The translations under genes and the position numbers were made by a program. Below are positions 24,840 to 33,549 of a stretch of DNA of 40,407 nucleotides, in pieces; within the stretch, counting starts at the first letter, position 1; each line of letters begins with the position of its first letter. This DNA is from an uncultured Pelagibacteraceae bacterium (lineage in GTDB: Bacteria > Pseudomonadota > Alphaproteobacteria > Pelagibacterales > Pelagibacteraceae). Location: contig CACHJL010000008.1 in the NCBI GenBank assembly GCA_902580135.1, positions 1 to 40,407 on the forward strand, given 5' to 3'. The notes beneath the pieces were generated by a model. The model did not search any database. It was not told the DNA's origin and saw only the letters and a list, made by a program, of their open reading frames with translations.

Positions 24840-25733
24840 TTATACCGGGGCCTTAGTTGATCTATCAATTCCTAATGCTTTAGCGAATGCATCTGCGGTT
24901 AAATTTATTCCAATTATTAAACTACTCAGTCCTACTATTGGAGCAATCACAGCCCAATAAGCAAAGGACATTAGTCCTCTAGCGTTTGAAATCATCAATC
25001 CCCAATCTGGAGTTGGAGGGCTTACGCCAAATCCTAAAAATGACAAAGAGCTAAATCCAAGCAACATCCAAGACCATCTCATTGCTCCCTCAACTAATAT
25101 TGCATCTCTTACATTTGGTATTATCTCATTCCAAATTATAGAAAGATTACTATGTCCTCTAGCACGTGCTGAAACTATAAAATCCTTTGCAATTACATCG
25201 TGGGTTGCAGCTCTTGCAACTCTAACTATTCCTTTACCATAAAAAAAACCAAGCGCAGGAATTAAGACTTCAGTTGAAGTACCCAATAAAGATACTATTA
25301 ATAACATTGCTAATATCCATGGGATTGATAAAAAAGCATCTACAATTCTCATGACTACATCATCTACTTTACCTCCAACCAATCCACAAAAAATTCCTAA
25401 TAAACCACCCCAAAGTAAAGCTATTAAAGATCCAAAAAAAGTTATTGTAAGAGCAGTTCGTCCTCCCATAATTGTTCTTGTAAAAACATCTCTTCCTAAG
25501 CTATCAGTTCCAAACCAATATTCTGAAGATGGTGCTTGAAGCATAAGAGAAGGGTCAATTGCTTTGAAATCGTATGGTGCCAAATATGGACTCGAAAAAG
25601 CCAATAAAATATGAAAAAATAAAATACTTAAACCTATAAATCCAGATGGCTTAGATGCCATAGTCACCAACACCTCTGAAATTTTATAGAAAATACTTTT
25701 TTTTTTGAATTCTGACGATTTTTTTGTTTCCAT
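24840..25733 (-). CDS. DppC-like ABC transporter permease
   Basis: A 297-residue inner-membrane permease of the dipeptide/oligopeptide/nickel class, with an N-terminal helix, PYDFKAIDPSLMLQAPS, the characteristic WFGTDSLGRDVFTRTIMGGR motif and about six membrane segments. It would pair with the DppB-like protein as the heteromeric channel. It starts one base after the DppB stop and is followed by the fused ATPase gene. The substrate is set by the binding protein, not readable here. Confidence 0.93.
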   Translation of the reverse strand: METKKSSEFKKKSIFYKISEVLVTMASKPSGFIGLSILFFHILLAFSSPYLAPYDFKAIDPSLMLQAPSSEYWFGTDSLGRDVFTRTIMGGRTALTITFFGSLIALLWGGLLGIFCGLVGGKVDDVVMRIVDAFLSIPWILAMLLIVSLLGTSTEVLIPALGFFYGKGIVRVARAATHDVIAKDFIVSARARGHSNLSIIWNEIIPNVRDAILVEGAMRWSWMLLGFSSLSFLGFGVSPPTPDWGLMISNARGLMSFAYWAVIAPIVGLSSLIIGINLTADAFAKALGIDRSTKAPV

Positions 25734-25734
25734 A

Positions 25735-26691
25735 TTATTTTCTAATTTGTAAAGTTTTTAATCTTGGATTTAACATTAATGTCAATAAGTCAGCTATTAA
25801 GTTTATGCTCACATAAATCGATGCAAGAATAATTGCCAAAGCTTGTACGGTTGGTAGATCTCTATTAGATATAGACTCGATTACTAAACGTCCTAAACCA
25901 GGATAATTAAATACCACTTCTGTAACAACAACTCCTCCTAAAAGCCAAGCAATGGTCAATGCAACAACATTTATTGCTGGCAATAATGCATTCGGTAAAA
26001 CATGTTTGAAAACCATTTTCCAGTAAGGCACTCCTTTTAGGATTGCCATTTGGACATAATCACTTGCCATAACTTGAATAACACTAGACCTAACCATTCT
26101 AGCCATATGAGCAGTCATTATCATTGCTATTGCTATTACTGGTAAAATTATATTCGGAAGTAATTCAGTTATAGTAACGTCTGTGGGTACTATCACTATT
26201 CCAGGAAGCCACTCTAACCAAATAGCTACTATTAAAATTAATAAAGTGGCACTTATAAATTCTGGAATTGTCATTGCAAATATTGTTACTGTAGAAATTG
26301 TAATATCTGGCAATTTATCTCTCCAAAGTGCTGTGATTATGCCAAGTATTAGTGCTATTGGAATTCCAATTATTATTGCTGCTGACGCTAAAACCATAGA
26401 ATTTTTTACTCTTGGTCCTAAAACCTCGTTAATTGGCATTTGTCCACTTAAAGAATATCCAAAATCACCTTGAATTACACTGAAAGCCCAAGAAAGATAT
26501 CTTTCATGAGCAGGAATATCTAATCCTAATCTTTTATAACATGCTTCTAATGCTGCCCCATATGCTTCACGCTCAAGATAAGTAGTACAAGCATCACCAG
26601 GCAAAACTTCAGTTCCAACAAAAGTAATTAATGAAACTATAATTAATGTGATTAAACCAAGTAAAATTCTTTTTATTATTAAAAAAAACAT
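25735..26691 (-). CDS. DppB-like ABC transporter permease
   Basis: A 318-residue permease with an N-terminal helix, the LGLDIPAHERYLSWAFSVIQ segment typical of DppB/OppB, about six membrane segments and the coupling-loop region KGVPYWKMVFKHVLPNALLP. It forms the inner-membrane channel with the DppC-like protein. A large hairpin at 26743-26775 separates it from the upstream binding-protein gene, a common arrangement when the binding protein is made in excess. Confidence 0.93.
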   Translation of the reverse strand: MFFLIIKRILLGLITLIIVSLITFVGTEVLPGDACTTYLEREAYGAALEACYKRLGLDIPAHERYLSWAFSVIQGDFGYSLSGQMPINEVLGPRVKNSMVLASAAIIIGIPIALILGIITALWRDKLPDITISTVTIFAMTIPEFISATLLILIVAIWLEWLPGIVIVPTDVTITELLPNIILPVIAIAMIMTAHMARMVRSSVIQVMASDYVQMAILKGVPYWKMVFKHVLPNALLPAINVVALTIAWLLGGVVVTEVVFNYPGLGRLVIESISNRDLPTVQALAIILASIYVSINLIADLLTLMLNPRLKTLQIRK

Positions 26692-26742
26692 AATTAAGAT
26701 TATTGTTCTTAATTTTAAAAATAAATATTAATAGATGAAACA

Positions 26743-26775
26743 ATTTTACAGGCCTTAAATTAAGGCCTGTAAAAT
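26743..26775 (-). terminator. large hairpin between binding-protein and permease genes
   Basis: A 33-base inverted repeat (arms ATTTTACAGGCCTTAA and its complement around one central base) lies 11 bases past the stop of the binding-protein gene. No clear U-run follows on the minus strand, so it is better read as a partial terminator or mRNA-stabilising hairpin that lowers permease expression relative to the binding protein. The effect is inferred. Confidence 0.7.
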
Positions 26776-26785
26776 ATAATTTGTA

Positions 26786-28273
26786 TTAATCTACTTGTAC
26801 TCTATGCCATCTAACTGAAAAAACCTCAACTTCATCAAGATTTTTTACTTTAGAAGATGTAACTACTAATTTAGATACATGATATGGAATCATCGTTCCA
26901 GATTCTTCCCATAAAGTTTTCTGTGCATTTTGATAGGCTTTTTTTCTTTTATTGAAATCAAGCTCACCTCTAGCATCTGATAAATTTTTATCAAATGAAG
27001 CACTTTTATAAAAAGACTCATTCCATTTTGCACCACTATGATAAATTTCATGTAATGCGCTATCAGCAGGTCTTTCGTTCCAACGAGTCATAGCAACAGC
27101 TTTTTTCATCCATGTCTCTTTCCAATAACTTTTTGAAGGAGTCATTTGAATGTCTGCTTTTATTCCAGCTTTAGCAAGTTGTTGTTGCATTACTTCAGCA
27201 ATTGTTGGCCACGTTGGTTCTTTAGTAGAAACATGAATTGTCATCTCAATTCCATTTGGATATCCAGCTTCTTTTAAAAGTTTCTTAGCTCCATTAATGT
27301 CTTGGCCACACTTCATATTAAGACGATATTGATCCGATGGTGCTACAGGTGTGTCGCAAGCGACAGTTGCTGCTCCACCCATAACAAGATCAACTAATTC
27401 TTGTCTGTCCACAGCTAAACGAACAGCTTTTCTAACTTTTGGATTATCAAAAGGTGCTGTATCAGTTCTCATAACCATTCCTCTCCAGTTTCCTGTTGGA
27501 ACTACTGAAACATTAAATTTAGAATTACCATCAAATATTTTTTTCTGAGCAAATGGAACATATCTATTCATGTCAATTTGACCTGTAAGAAGAGCTTGTA
27601 CTCTAGCTTCTCCATCTGGTATTGCAATTATATGAACTTCTGCAAGTCCAGGTGCACCTTCCCAGTAGTCTGGATTTGCTTTTAAAATTGTTGTTCCTTC
27701 TGCATCAAATTTATCCACTATAAAAGGACCAGTTCCTATTCCAGTTTGCCCAATAGTATCTCCAGATCCTGAAGGAATCATTCTTAATCTATAGTCTGTT
27801 AATAATAATGGAAAATCAGCAAATGAAGTATTTAATTTCATTTTTACTGTATGTGAATCTACAACTTCAATATCGGTTACAGAACTCATACTTTTTTTTG
27901 CTGGCGATCCAATATCTGGATCTTTAACTCTCATTAGAGAATATTTTACATCCTCTGCATCAAAATCTGAACCATCATGAAATTTAACTCCTTTACGAAG
28001 ATTAAAAGTCCACTCAGTTGCATCTGAATTTCCAGACCAATCTGTTGCTAGTTCAGGCGATGTAACTCCATCAAGATTTTTTCTTACCAATCTATTTTGA
28101 GTCATAATTACTACTTGGAATAAACGTCCTTTCGTAATTGCGTCTAAATTAGTATCTTTTCCAAATCCAAGATCGTGTGATAATTTAAAAACTCCACTTG
28201 ATGCATTGGCTGAAGAAAATGCTACTAACAGAGATATCAAAGAAACTGATATCAATTTTATAATGTTTTTCAT
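26786..28273 (-). CDS. family 5 (peptide/opine/nickel type) ABC substrate-binding protein
   Basis: A 495-residue periplasmic binding protein. I place the start at ATG 28273, not the in-frame ATG 28309. It is preceded by GAGAGGG (28280-28286) and opens directly with a signal peptide (MKNIIKLISVSLISLLVAFS, cleavage after the ASA near residue 25). The mature part has the family 5 pattern: WTFNLRKGVKFHDGSDFDAEDVKYSL, GTGPFIVDKF, VRKAVRLAVDRQELVDLVMGG and AKKLLKEAGYPNG. Ligands of this family range from peptides to opines and sugars, so the substrate is unknown. It is the first gene of the importer operon and divergent from the seven-gene catabolic operon. Confidence 0.92.
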   Translation of the reverse strand: MKNIIKLISVSLISLLVAFSSANASSGVFKLSHDLGFGKDTNLDAITKGRLFQVVIMTQNRLVRKNLDGVTSPELATDWSGNSDATEWTFNLRKGVKFHDGSDFDAEDVKYSLMRVKDPDIGSPAKKSMSSVTDIEVVDSHTVKMKLNTSFADFPLLLTDYRLRMIPSGSGDTIGQTGIGTGPFIVDKFDAEGTTILKANPDYWEGAPGLAEVHIIAIPDGEARVQALLTGQIDMNRYVPFAQKKIFDGNSKFNVSVVPTGNWRGMVMRTDTAPFDNPKVRKAVRLAVDRQELVDLVMGGAATVACDTPVAPSDQYRLNMKCGQDINGAKKLLKEAGYPNGIEMTIHVSTKEPTWPTIAEVMQQQLAKAGIKADIQMTPSKSYWKETWMKKAVAMTRWNERPADSALHEIYHSGAKWNESFYKSASFDKNLSDARGELDFNKRKKAYQNAQKTLWEESGTMIPYHVSKLVVTSSKVKNLDEVEVFSVRWHRVQVD

Positions 28274-28279
28274 ATTTTT

Positions 28280-28343
28280 CCCTCTCGTTAAAAAACGGCA
28301 AGTTAACAATTTGAGGCATGGTTAGCAACAGGCAAAATTGCTA
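28280..28343. promoter_or_regulatory. divergent control region with strong SD and a TAGCAA inverted repeat
   Basis: The 121-base gap between the binding-protein gene and the GcvT-like gene holds GAGAGGG on the minus strand (28280-28286) and an inverted repeat, TAGCAA at 28323-28328 and TTGCTA at 28338-28343, nine bases apart. On the + strand, TTGATT (28352-28357), 17 bases and TAATTT is a weak promoter match for the catabolic operon. A shared regulator acting on both directions is possible but not shown. Confidence 0.35.
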
Positions 28344-28394
28344 CGTTTTTATTGATTGTATTTGATAGTTAAACTAATTTGCATGATTAAATAA

Positions 28395-29621
28395 ATGAAC
28401 AAAATATTAAATAAGTACAGGTTTACTGTTAAACCAAGTATTTCTGAAGGAGAAAGTGCTTTAGAATTAGCTAGAACAATAGGTTTGCATCCTTTAACTT
28501 ATCAAGAATTACCTTTCAATCCAGAATATTCAATTTATGCTGGCCGCCTAACTCCTGAAAAACTTTCTAATGCAACAGCAGATGAAATGTATTGGAAAAT
28601 AAGACAAGAATTAATTTTTCGACATACTGGAGAACATCCTTATGAAATCTCAGGACCTGATGCATTAAACTTTTTGCAAAAGATATTTCCAAGAGACATT
28701 TCTAAAATTAAAATTGGAAGATGCTCTTATCAATTTGCCTGTTATCACGATGGAGGCATGATCACAGATGGAATATTATTAAGGATAGATCAAAACAAGT
28801 ATTGGTTTGCACAAGCTGAAGGAGACATGTTTTCCTGGTACAAGGCTCAAGCAGAAGGTTTAAATGTAAAAATTGATGAACCCAATGTATGGGTTAGTCA
28901 AGTACAAGGTCCAAGATCTATGGAACTTCTAGACCTTTTAACCAAAACAAATATTTCTTCAAATTGGAAATATTTTGATTGGAAAGAGGTTAATATTTCA
29001 GGAGATAAAACTATAATAAGTCGTTCAGGCTTTAGTAATGAACTTGGATGGGAAATATATTTTCGACCAGAAAATAATATAGAAAAATTAGGAGATCTAA
29101 TACTTGAAGAAGGTTCCAAGTTGGGAATGATACTAACGGCTACTCCGGTATTTAGATGCAGAAGAATTGAAGCTGGTCTTTTATCTGCTGGTCAAGATTT
29201 TACAAATAAAACAAATCCATATTCTGTGGGACTTGGAAGATTTGTTGATATAGATAAAGAAAATTTCATCGGCAAAGAAGCTCTGCAAAAAGCAAATAAA
29301 AAATGTAGAACTTGGGGTATAAGAATTGATGGAGGGACTGCTAATAGAGGTAAAAGTTTAAAAATAAATAGTAAAGTTGTTGGAGAAGTTACTTCAAGCA
29401 CATGGTCGCCTTATCAAGTTTGTGGTGTTGGAATTGTTCATATGCATAACAGTGATTTAGGCCCAGGAACAGTTCTTGATGTTGATTGTACAAATGGAAA
29501 AATTCATAAAGGAGAATTATGTAAACTTCCAATGTACGATATTAAGGGCGAGATTGTCAGAGGAATAAATAAAGATGTTCCAAAAGAACCAAGTCCATGG
29601 TCAGGAATAAAAAAAAAATAA
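28395..29621 (+). CDS. GcvT/DmdA-superfamily folate-dependent aminomethyltransferase-like protein
   Basis: A 408-residue protein of the glycine-cleavage T superfamily, which moves a one-carbon unit from an N- or S-methyl substrate to tetrahydrofolate. Family marks are GGMITDGILLRI (the aspartate that activates the substrate in GcvT), GWEIYFRP and CRRIEAGLLSAGQDF in the folate domain, and GKEALQKA at the start of the C-terminal barrel. It is not GcvT proper: the N-terminal approximately 60 residues differ and no gcvH or gcvP is near. It heads the seven-gene operon, which carries a second, different member of the superfamily. Overlaps the next gene by 25 bases. Confidence 0.88.
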   Translation: MNKILNKYRFTVKPSISEGESALELARTIGLHPLTYQELPFNPEYSIYAGRLTPEKLSNATADEMYWKIRQELIFRHTGEHPYEISGPDALNFLQKIFPRDISKIKIGRCSYQFACYHDGGMITDGILLRIDQNKYWFAQAEGDMFSWYKAQAEGLNVKIDEPNVWVSQVQGPRSMELLDLLTKTNISSNWKYFDWKEVNISGDKTIISRSGFSNELGWEIYFRPENNIEKLGDLILEEGSKLGMILTATPVFRCRRIEAGLLSAGQDFTNKTNPYSVGLGRFVDIDKENFIGKEALQKANKKCRTWGIRIDGGTANRGKSLKINSKVVGEVTSSTWSPYQVCGVGIVHMHNSDLGPGTVLDVDCTNGKIHKGELCKLPMYDIKGEIVRGINKDVPKEPSPWSGIKKK

Positions 29622-30292
29622 TATCTATTGGTGGAGGAGGATTCACGCATGAAACAGATGAAAGTCTGGATCAATTCTTATTAAGTCAATTAAGTATAGA
29701 AAATTTTAAAATTGGATTTTTACCTACCGCAAGTAAAGATAATCAAAAAAAAATTGATTTATTTTACAAAAGATTTGAAAATTCTAATTCAGAATTATCA
29801 CACTTTAATCTTTGCTCTAAAATAGAAGGTTTTAGAGACTGGCTTTTAAGTAAAGATATAATCTATGTTGGAGGAGGAAATACTTTTTACATGCTAGAAA
29901 TTTGGGAAAAAAATAATTTAATAGAAATATTTAAAGAAGCTCACAATAAAGGAATAATTTTATCGGGTGTTAGTGCAGGAGCGGTATGTTGGTTTGATTG
30001 GATTTTATCAGATTCGAAAGGCTCAGGATTAAAACCTTTAAGAGGTATAAATTTAATTTCTGGTAGTTGCACTCCTCATTCATCTGATGAAGGAAGAATA
30101 AATCAATTTCAAAAGGATATTAAAAACAATAAGCTGCCCGAAGGAATAGCTATCGATGATGGTGTAGCAGTGCTTTTTATTGACGGAAAAGCAACAGAAG
30201 TTTATTCTTCAAGAAAAAATCATGATGCATATTATATAAATAAAAATAAAAAAATTAGTCTAAAAGATCATATAAAAACAATTTATGAGTGA
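29597..30292 (+). CDS. peptidase E-like protein (family S51)
   Basis: A 231-residue protein with SIGGGGFTHE at the N-terminus, YVGGGNTFYMLEIW in the middle, and the nucleophile elbow GVSAGAVCWFD containing the catalytic serine. A later SGSCTPHSSDEGR segment also fits the S51 fold. Known members cleave Asp-X dipeptides (peptidase E) or cyanophycin. A related acyl-amide substrate is possible in this operon. The ATG lies 25 bases inside the preceding gene; no better start follows, because the GGGG motif comes almost at once. It overlaps the next gene by 8 bases. Confidence 0.85.
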   Translation: MVRNKKKIISIGGGGFTHETDESLDQFLLSQLSIENFKIGFLPTASKDNQKKIDLFYKRFENSNSELSHFNLCSKIEGFRDWLLSKDIIYVGGGNTFYMLEIWEKNNLIEIFKEAHNKGIILSGVSAGAVCWFDWILSDSKGSGLKPLRGINLISGSCTPHSSDEGRINQFQKDIKNNKLPEGIAIDDGVAVLFIDGKATEVYSSRKNHDAYYINKNKKISLKDHIKTIYE

Positions 30293-31445
30293 AAAAATCA
30301 TACCGAGTAAAAAAATACATAGTCTTGATGATGCGCGTAAACTTGCAAAAAAAAGACTTCCAAAAATGTTTTTTGATTTTGTTGATGGGGCTGCAGGAGA
30401 TGAGAAACTTTGTGAATTAAATAGTACTGCATTAGATCAAATAAGACTTGAACCAAAAGTTCTTAGAAATGTTGAAAAAAGAAATTTAAGTAAAAAATTT
30501 TTTGATATCAGCTATGGTCTTCCTTTTGGGTTTGCGCCAATGGGGATGTGTAATTTGACTTGGCCTGGTGCAGACAAAATGCTGGCTAAAGAAAGTATAA
30601 TTAACAATATTCCAACATGTGTATCTATGGCATCAACAACTGCTTTGGAAAAAATGTACGAATTTACAGAAGGAAGATCTTGGTTACAGTTATACATATT
30701 TCAAGATGAAAAATTTGTAATGGAATTATTAGATAGAGCAGAAAAAACTGGATATAAAACATTGGTATTAACAGTAGATGTTCCAATTCAATTTAGAAGA
30801 GCTAAAGATGATAAAAATGGATTTACAGTTCCATTTAAAATTGGACCTAAACAATTTATTGATTTTGCAACCCATCCAAGTTGGTCAATTTCAACTTTAT
30901 TGTATGGCATTCCAAAACCAATGAATTATGAAACTTCAAAAAGTGGAAATAAGTTTGTTAGAAGTGAAAGCAGAGGATCGACTGATTGGGAAACTTTAAA
31001 AAGAATAAGAAATGCATGGAAAGGAAAATTGATAGTAAAAGGAGTAATGTCTCAAGACGATGCTTTAAAAATCAAAGAAGAAGGAGCTGATGCTATTCAA
31101 GTTTCAAATCATGGTGGAAGACAGTTGGAAAGTGCGACTTCTGCAATTAATGCATTGCCATTAATTAGAAAAGCTGTAGGGCCAGAATTTCCTTTAATTT
31201 TTGATAGTGGAATTAGAAGTGGTGGTGATATTGTTAGAGCTCTTGCTTTCGGTGCAGATTATGTCATGATCGGAAGACCATTAATGTACGCTATTGGAGC
31301 AGATGGTGCAAAAGGGTTAAGAAAAATTATAGAAATAATTAAAGGAGAGTTAAGCACAACACTTGGTTTAGTTGGATTAACTGATATTAATGACATTACT
31401 TCTGATATTATAGCTCAGAAATTTTTTAAAGATATGAAATATTAA
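30285..31445 (+). CDS. FMN-dependent 2-hydroxyacid oxidase/dehydrogenase (LldD/glycolate oxidase family)
   Basis: A 386-residue TIM-barrel flavoenzyme with FDFVDGAAGDE at the N-terminus, APMGMCNLTWPGAD, LQLYIFQD, TVDVPIQFRRAKD, the active-site QVSNHGGRQLE with catalytic His and Arg, and FDSGIRSGGDIVRALAFGAD for phosphate binding. It oxidises an (S)-2-hydroxyacid to a 2-oxoacid, with quinone, cytochrome or oxygen as acceptor. Lactate, glycolate, mandelate and longer hydroxyacids are all family substrates. In this operon it could feed a 2-oxoacid to the ThDP enzyme encoded 3 bases downstream; this link is inference. Confidence 0.93.
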   Translation: MSEKIIPSKKIHSLDDARKLAKKRLPKMFFDFVDGAAGDEKLCELNSTALDQIRLEPKVLRNVEKRNLSKKFFDISYGLPFGFAPMGMCNLTWPGADKMLAKESIINNIPTCVSMASTTALEKMYEFTEGRSWLQLYIFQDEKFVMELLDRAEKTGYKTLVLTVDVPIQFRRAKDDKNGFTVPFKIGPKQFIDFATHPSWSISTLLYGIPKPMNYETSKSGNKFVRSESRGSTDWETLKRIRNAWKGKLIVKGVMSQDDALKIKEEGADAIQVSNHGGRQLESATSAINALPLIRKAVGPEFPLIFDSGIRSGGDIVRALAFGADYVMIGRPLMYAIGADGAKGLRKIIEIIKGELSTTLGLVGLTDINDITSDIIAQKFFKDMKY

Positions 31446-31448
31446 AAT

Positions 31449-33188
31449 ATGGAAAAAAAAATTAGAGGTGGCGCATTAATTGCAAGAGCATTAAAAGAAA
31501 AAGGTATTGATAAAGTTTTTACTTTATCAGGAGGTTTTTGTAATCCAGCTTTAGAAGGTTTTATGGAATGCCAAATGGAAATTACAAATTGTCCTCATGA
31601 ACAAATTGCGGGACACTTAGCAGATGGGTATACTAGAATTACACGTAAACCATCAGTTTGTTTAGTAGGACCTGAAGGTTTTACAAATGCTATTCCATCG
31701 ATGATGGAGGCTTGGGGAGAAAGAACTCCTATAATTTATATTACTGGATCGAGTAGTTTAAAAAGACAAGGATCAGGAGGATTTAAGGAAATAGACGATG
31801 TTTCTATAGCTGCTCCTTTAACTAAGTACAGTGCTAGCATTACTGACGGAAGTAGAATTAGAGAATTTGTAGATAAAGCATATAGAATTGCAACAAATGG
31901 CTATCCTGGAGCAGTTCATTTAAGTCTACCTGTAGATATAATGTTTTCTTCTTTTGCAGAAAATGCAGGACTTGAGGAAAGACCTTTTTCACATAAAGCA
32001 AAACCAATTGCAAAAGCTTGGCCTGATCCTAATTCAATTTCTGAAATTTTAGAACTTGCATACAATTCAAAAAAACCGATTTTGATTGGTGGACACGGAA
32101 TATGGTGGTCACACTCAGAAAAAAAATTAGAAAATGCTGGAAATAGCTTAAATATTCCAGTTTTTAATATTCCTTATCATCAAAAATTGCTTGGAGAAGA
32201 AGCAAACTCGTATATGGGTTTGGCTGATATCCATCAATATCCACCATCTGAATTTGCATTAAGTAATTCAGATCTAGTTCTAATGGTAGGAGCTAGATTA
32301 GATAATCAAATGAATTTTGGAAACCCTCCTTTTTTTCCAAAAAGTACTAAACTTGTTTGTATAAATGGCTCTCATGAAGAAATAGAATTTAATCGAGCTG
32401 CTGATATTAATCTCTTATGTGACCCTGGGGTTTTCTTAGATACTTTAAGTAATTTAAAGAAAAATAATAAATGGAATTTAAATAATAATTGGTTTGATGA
32501 AAATAAGAATAAAAAAAATGAATGGGTTAATAAATCTTTAAAAAATCTTGAAGTAGAAGCTGAAGAAGTAAAAAAAAATGGAGGCAAAATACATCCTCTA
32601 CAATTATCTCTAGACGTTCAAGAGGTTATGGGAGAAAAAGATTGGTTAATTATAGATGGAGGAAACACACATTTTTGGTCGGAAATTGCAATAAATATTG
32701 CAGGAGCAAAAGGGAAAAAACTTGGTGGAATTTTACATCCAGGAACATTTAGTATGTTAGGTGTTGGAGTATCTTTTGCTTTATCAGCAAAAAATAATAA
32801 TCCTGATTCAAATGTAATTCTTATCAGTGGAGATGGAGCTTTCTTATCCGGAGGAATGTCAATAGAAACTGCCTTTTTTGAAAATAAACCAATTGTTGTT
32901 GTTATAGATAACAATGGAGGTTTAGCTTCTATCGGTCAACAGCAAGAGCGTTTATTTGAAAGTGGAAAAAGAGTTGCAACTGATTTTAGAGATATCCCTT
33001 TCCATAAAATTTTTGAGGGCTTTGGAGGATATGGAGAACTTGTAACAAAAAGAGAAGAACTTGGTCCGGCTTTAAAAAGGGCTATTGCAAGTGGTAAAAC
33101 AGCATGTGTAAATGTAAAAGCAAAACCAGTATTAAGCCCTATTGTTGCTGCAGTTGCATCTAAAAGAGAGAAATCTTCAATCGAATAA
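31449..33188 (+). CDS. ThDP-dependent enzyme (acetolactate synthase-like superfamily)
   Basis: A 579-residue thiamine diphosphate enzyme with the three-domain layout of acetolactate synthase, oxalyl-CoA decarboxylase and relatives. The cofactor-activating glutamate is E51 (CPHEQIAGHLADGYTR), and the ThDP/Mg motif runs from GDG (461-463) to the NN pair at 488-489. The acetolactate synthase regulatory gene ilvN is absent, and glyoxylate carboligase is unlikely because that enzyme lacks this glutamate. It probably decarboxylates or ligates a 2-oxoacid or 2-hydroxyacyl compound; the substrate is unknown. It lies between the FMN oxidase and transthyretin-like genes. Confidence 0.9.
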   Translation: MEKKIRGGALIARALKEKGIDKVFTLSGGFCNPALEGFMECQMEITNCPHEQIAGHLADGYTRITRKPSVCLVGPEGFTNAIPSMMEAWGERTPIIYITGSSSLKRQGSGGFKEIDDVSIAAPLTKYSASITDGSRIREFVDKAYRIATNGYPGAVHLSLPVDIMFSSFAENAGLEERPFSHKAKPIAKAWPDPNSISEILELAYNSKKPILIGGHGIWWSHSEKKLENAGNSLNIPVFNIPYHQKLLGEEANSYMGLADIHQYPPSEFALSNSDLVLMVGARLDNQMNFGNPPFFPKSTKLVCINGSHEEIEFNRAADINLLCDPGVFLDTLSNLKKNNKWNLNNNWFDENKNKKNEWVNKSLKNLEVEAEEVKKNGGKIHPLQLSLDVQEVMGEKDWLIIDGGNTHFWSEIAINIAGAKGKKLGGILHPGTFSMLGVGVSFALSAKNNNPDSNVILISGDGAFLSGGMSIETAFFENKPIVVVIDNNGGLASIGQQQERLFESGKRVATDFRDIPFHKIFEGFGGYGELVTKREELGPALKRAIASGKTACVNVKAKPVLSPIVAAVASKREKSSIE

Positions 33189-33190
33189 TT

Positions 33191-33526
33191 ATGGCAACTT
33201 TATCATCACATTTGTTAAATTCTGTAAACGGAACACATGCAAATAATGTAGATGTAATTATTTATCAAATTAAATCTAATGGTGAAAAAAAAGTTTTCTA
33301 TGAAACCAAAACTGACAGTGGAGGAAGACTTTTAAAAGAATTTAAACTTGACGATGAAGATTGTAAATCTGATTATGAAATGGTTTGTAAAACAGGAGAT
33401 TATTTTTCTGAAAAAAAAATAATTTCAGAAGTTGTTATTAAATTTAAAATGACAGATCCAAACAAAAAATATCATATTCCAATAATAATATCGCCAAATG
33501 GTTATTCAATTTGGTGGTCTGACTAA
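33191..33526 (+). CDS. transthyretin/5-hydroxyisourate hydrolase-like protein with altered C-terminus
   Basis: A 111-residue protein with the fold signature of 5-hydroxyisourate hydrolase: SSHLLNSVNGTHANNV at the N-terminus (H7), SGGRL with R46, and YHIPIIISPNGYS near the end (H95). These correspond to three of the known catalytic positions. The family's C-terminal YRGS, which includes a catalytic serine, reads WWSD here. It may act on a different ring or amide, or be a relaxed homologue. Classic urate genes (urate oxidase, OHCU decarboxylase) are absent from the window. Starts 2 bases after the ThDP enzyme gene. Confidence 0.82.
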   Translation: MATLSSHLLNSVNGTHANNVDVIIYQIKSNGEKKVFYETKTDSGGRLLKEFKLDDEDCKSDYEMVCKTGDYFSEKKIISEVVIKFKMTDPNKKYHIPIIISPNGYSIWWSD

Positions 33527-33549
33527 AAATTAATTTAAAATTTTTAAAT

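Noticed and set aside
28395..29621. GcvT of a glycine cleavage system with a glycine riboswitch
   Set aside because: No gcvH or gcvP nearby, the N-terminus differs from GcvT, and I see no glycine riboswitch-like structure in the 121-base leader region.
31449..33188. ThDP enzyme as glyoxylate carboligase completing the allantoin pathway
   Set aside because: The conserved ThDP-activating glutamate is present (E51), whereas glyoxylate carboligase lacks it, and the gene is about 15 kb from the allantoin unit in another operon.
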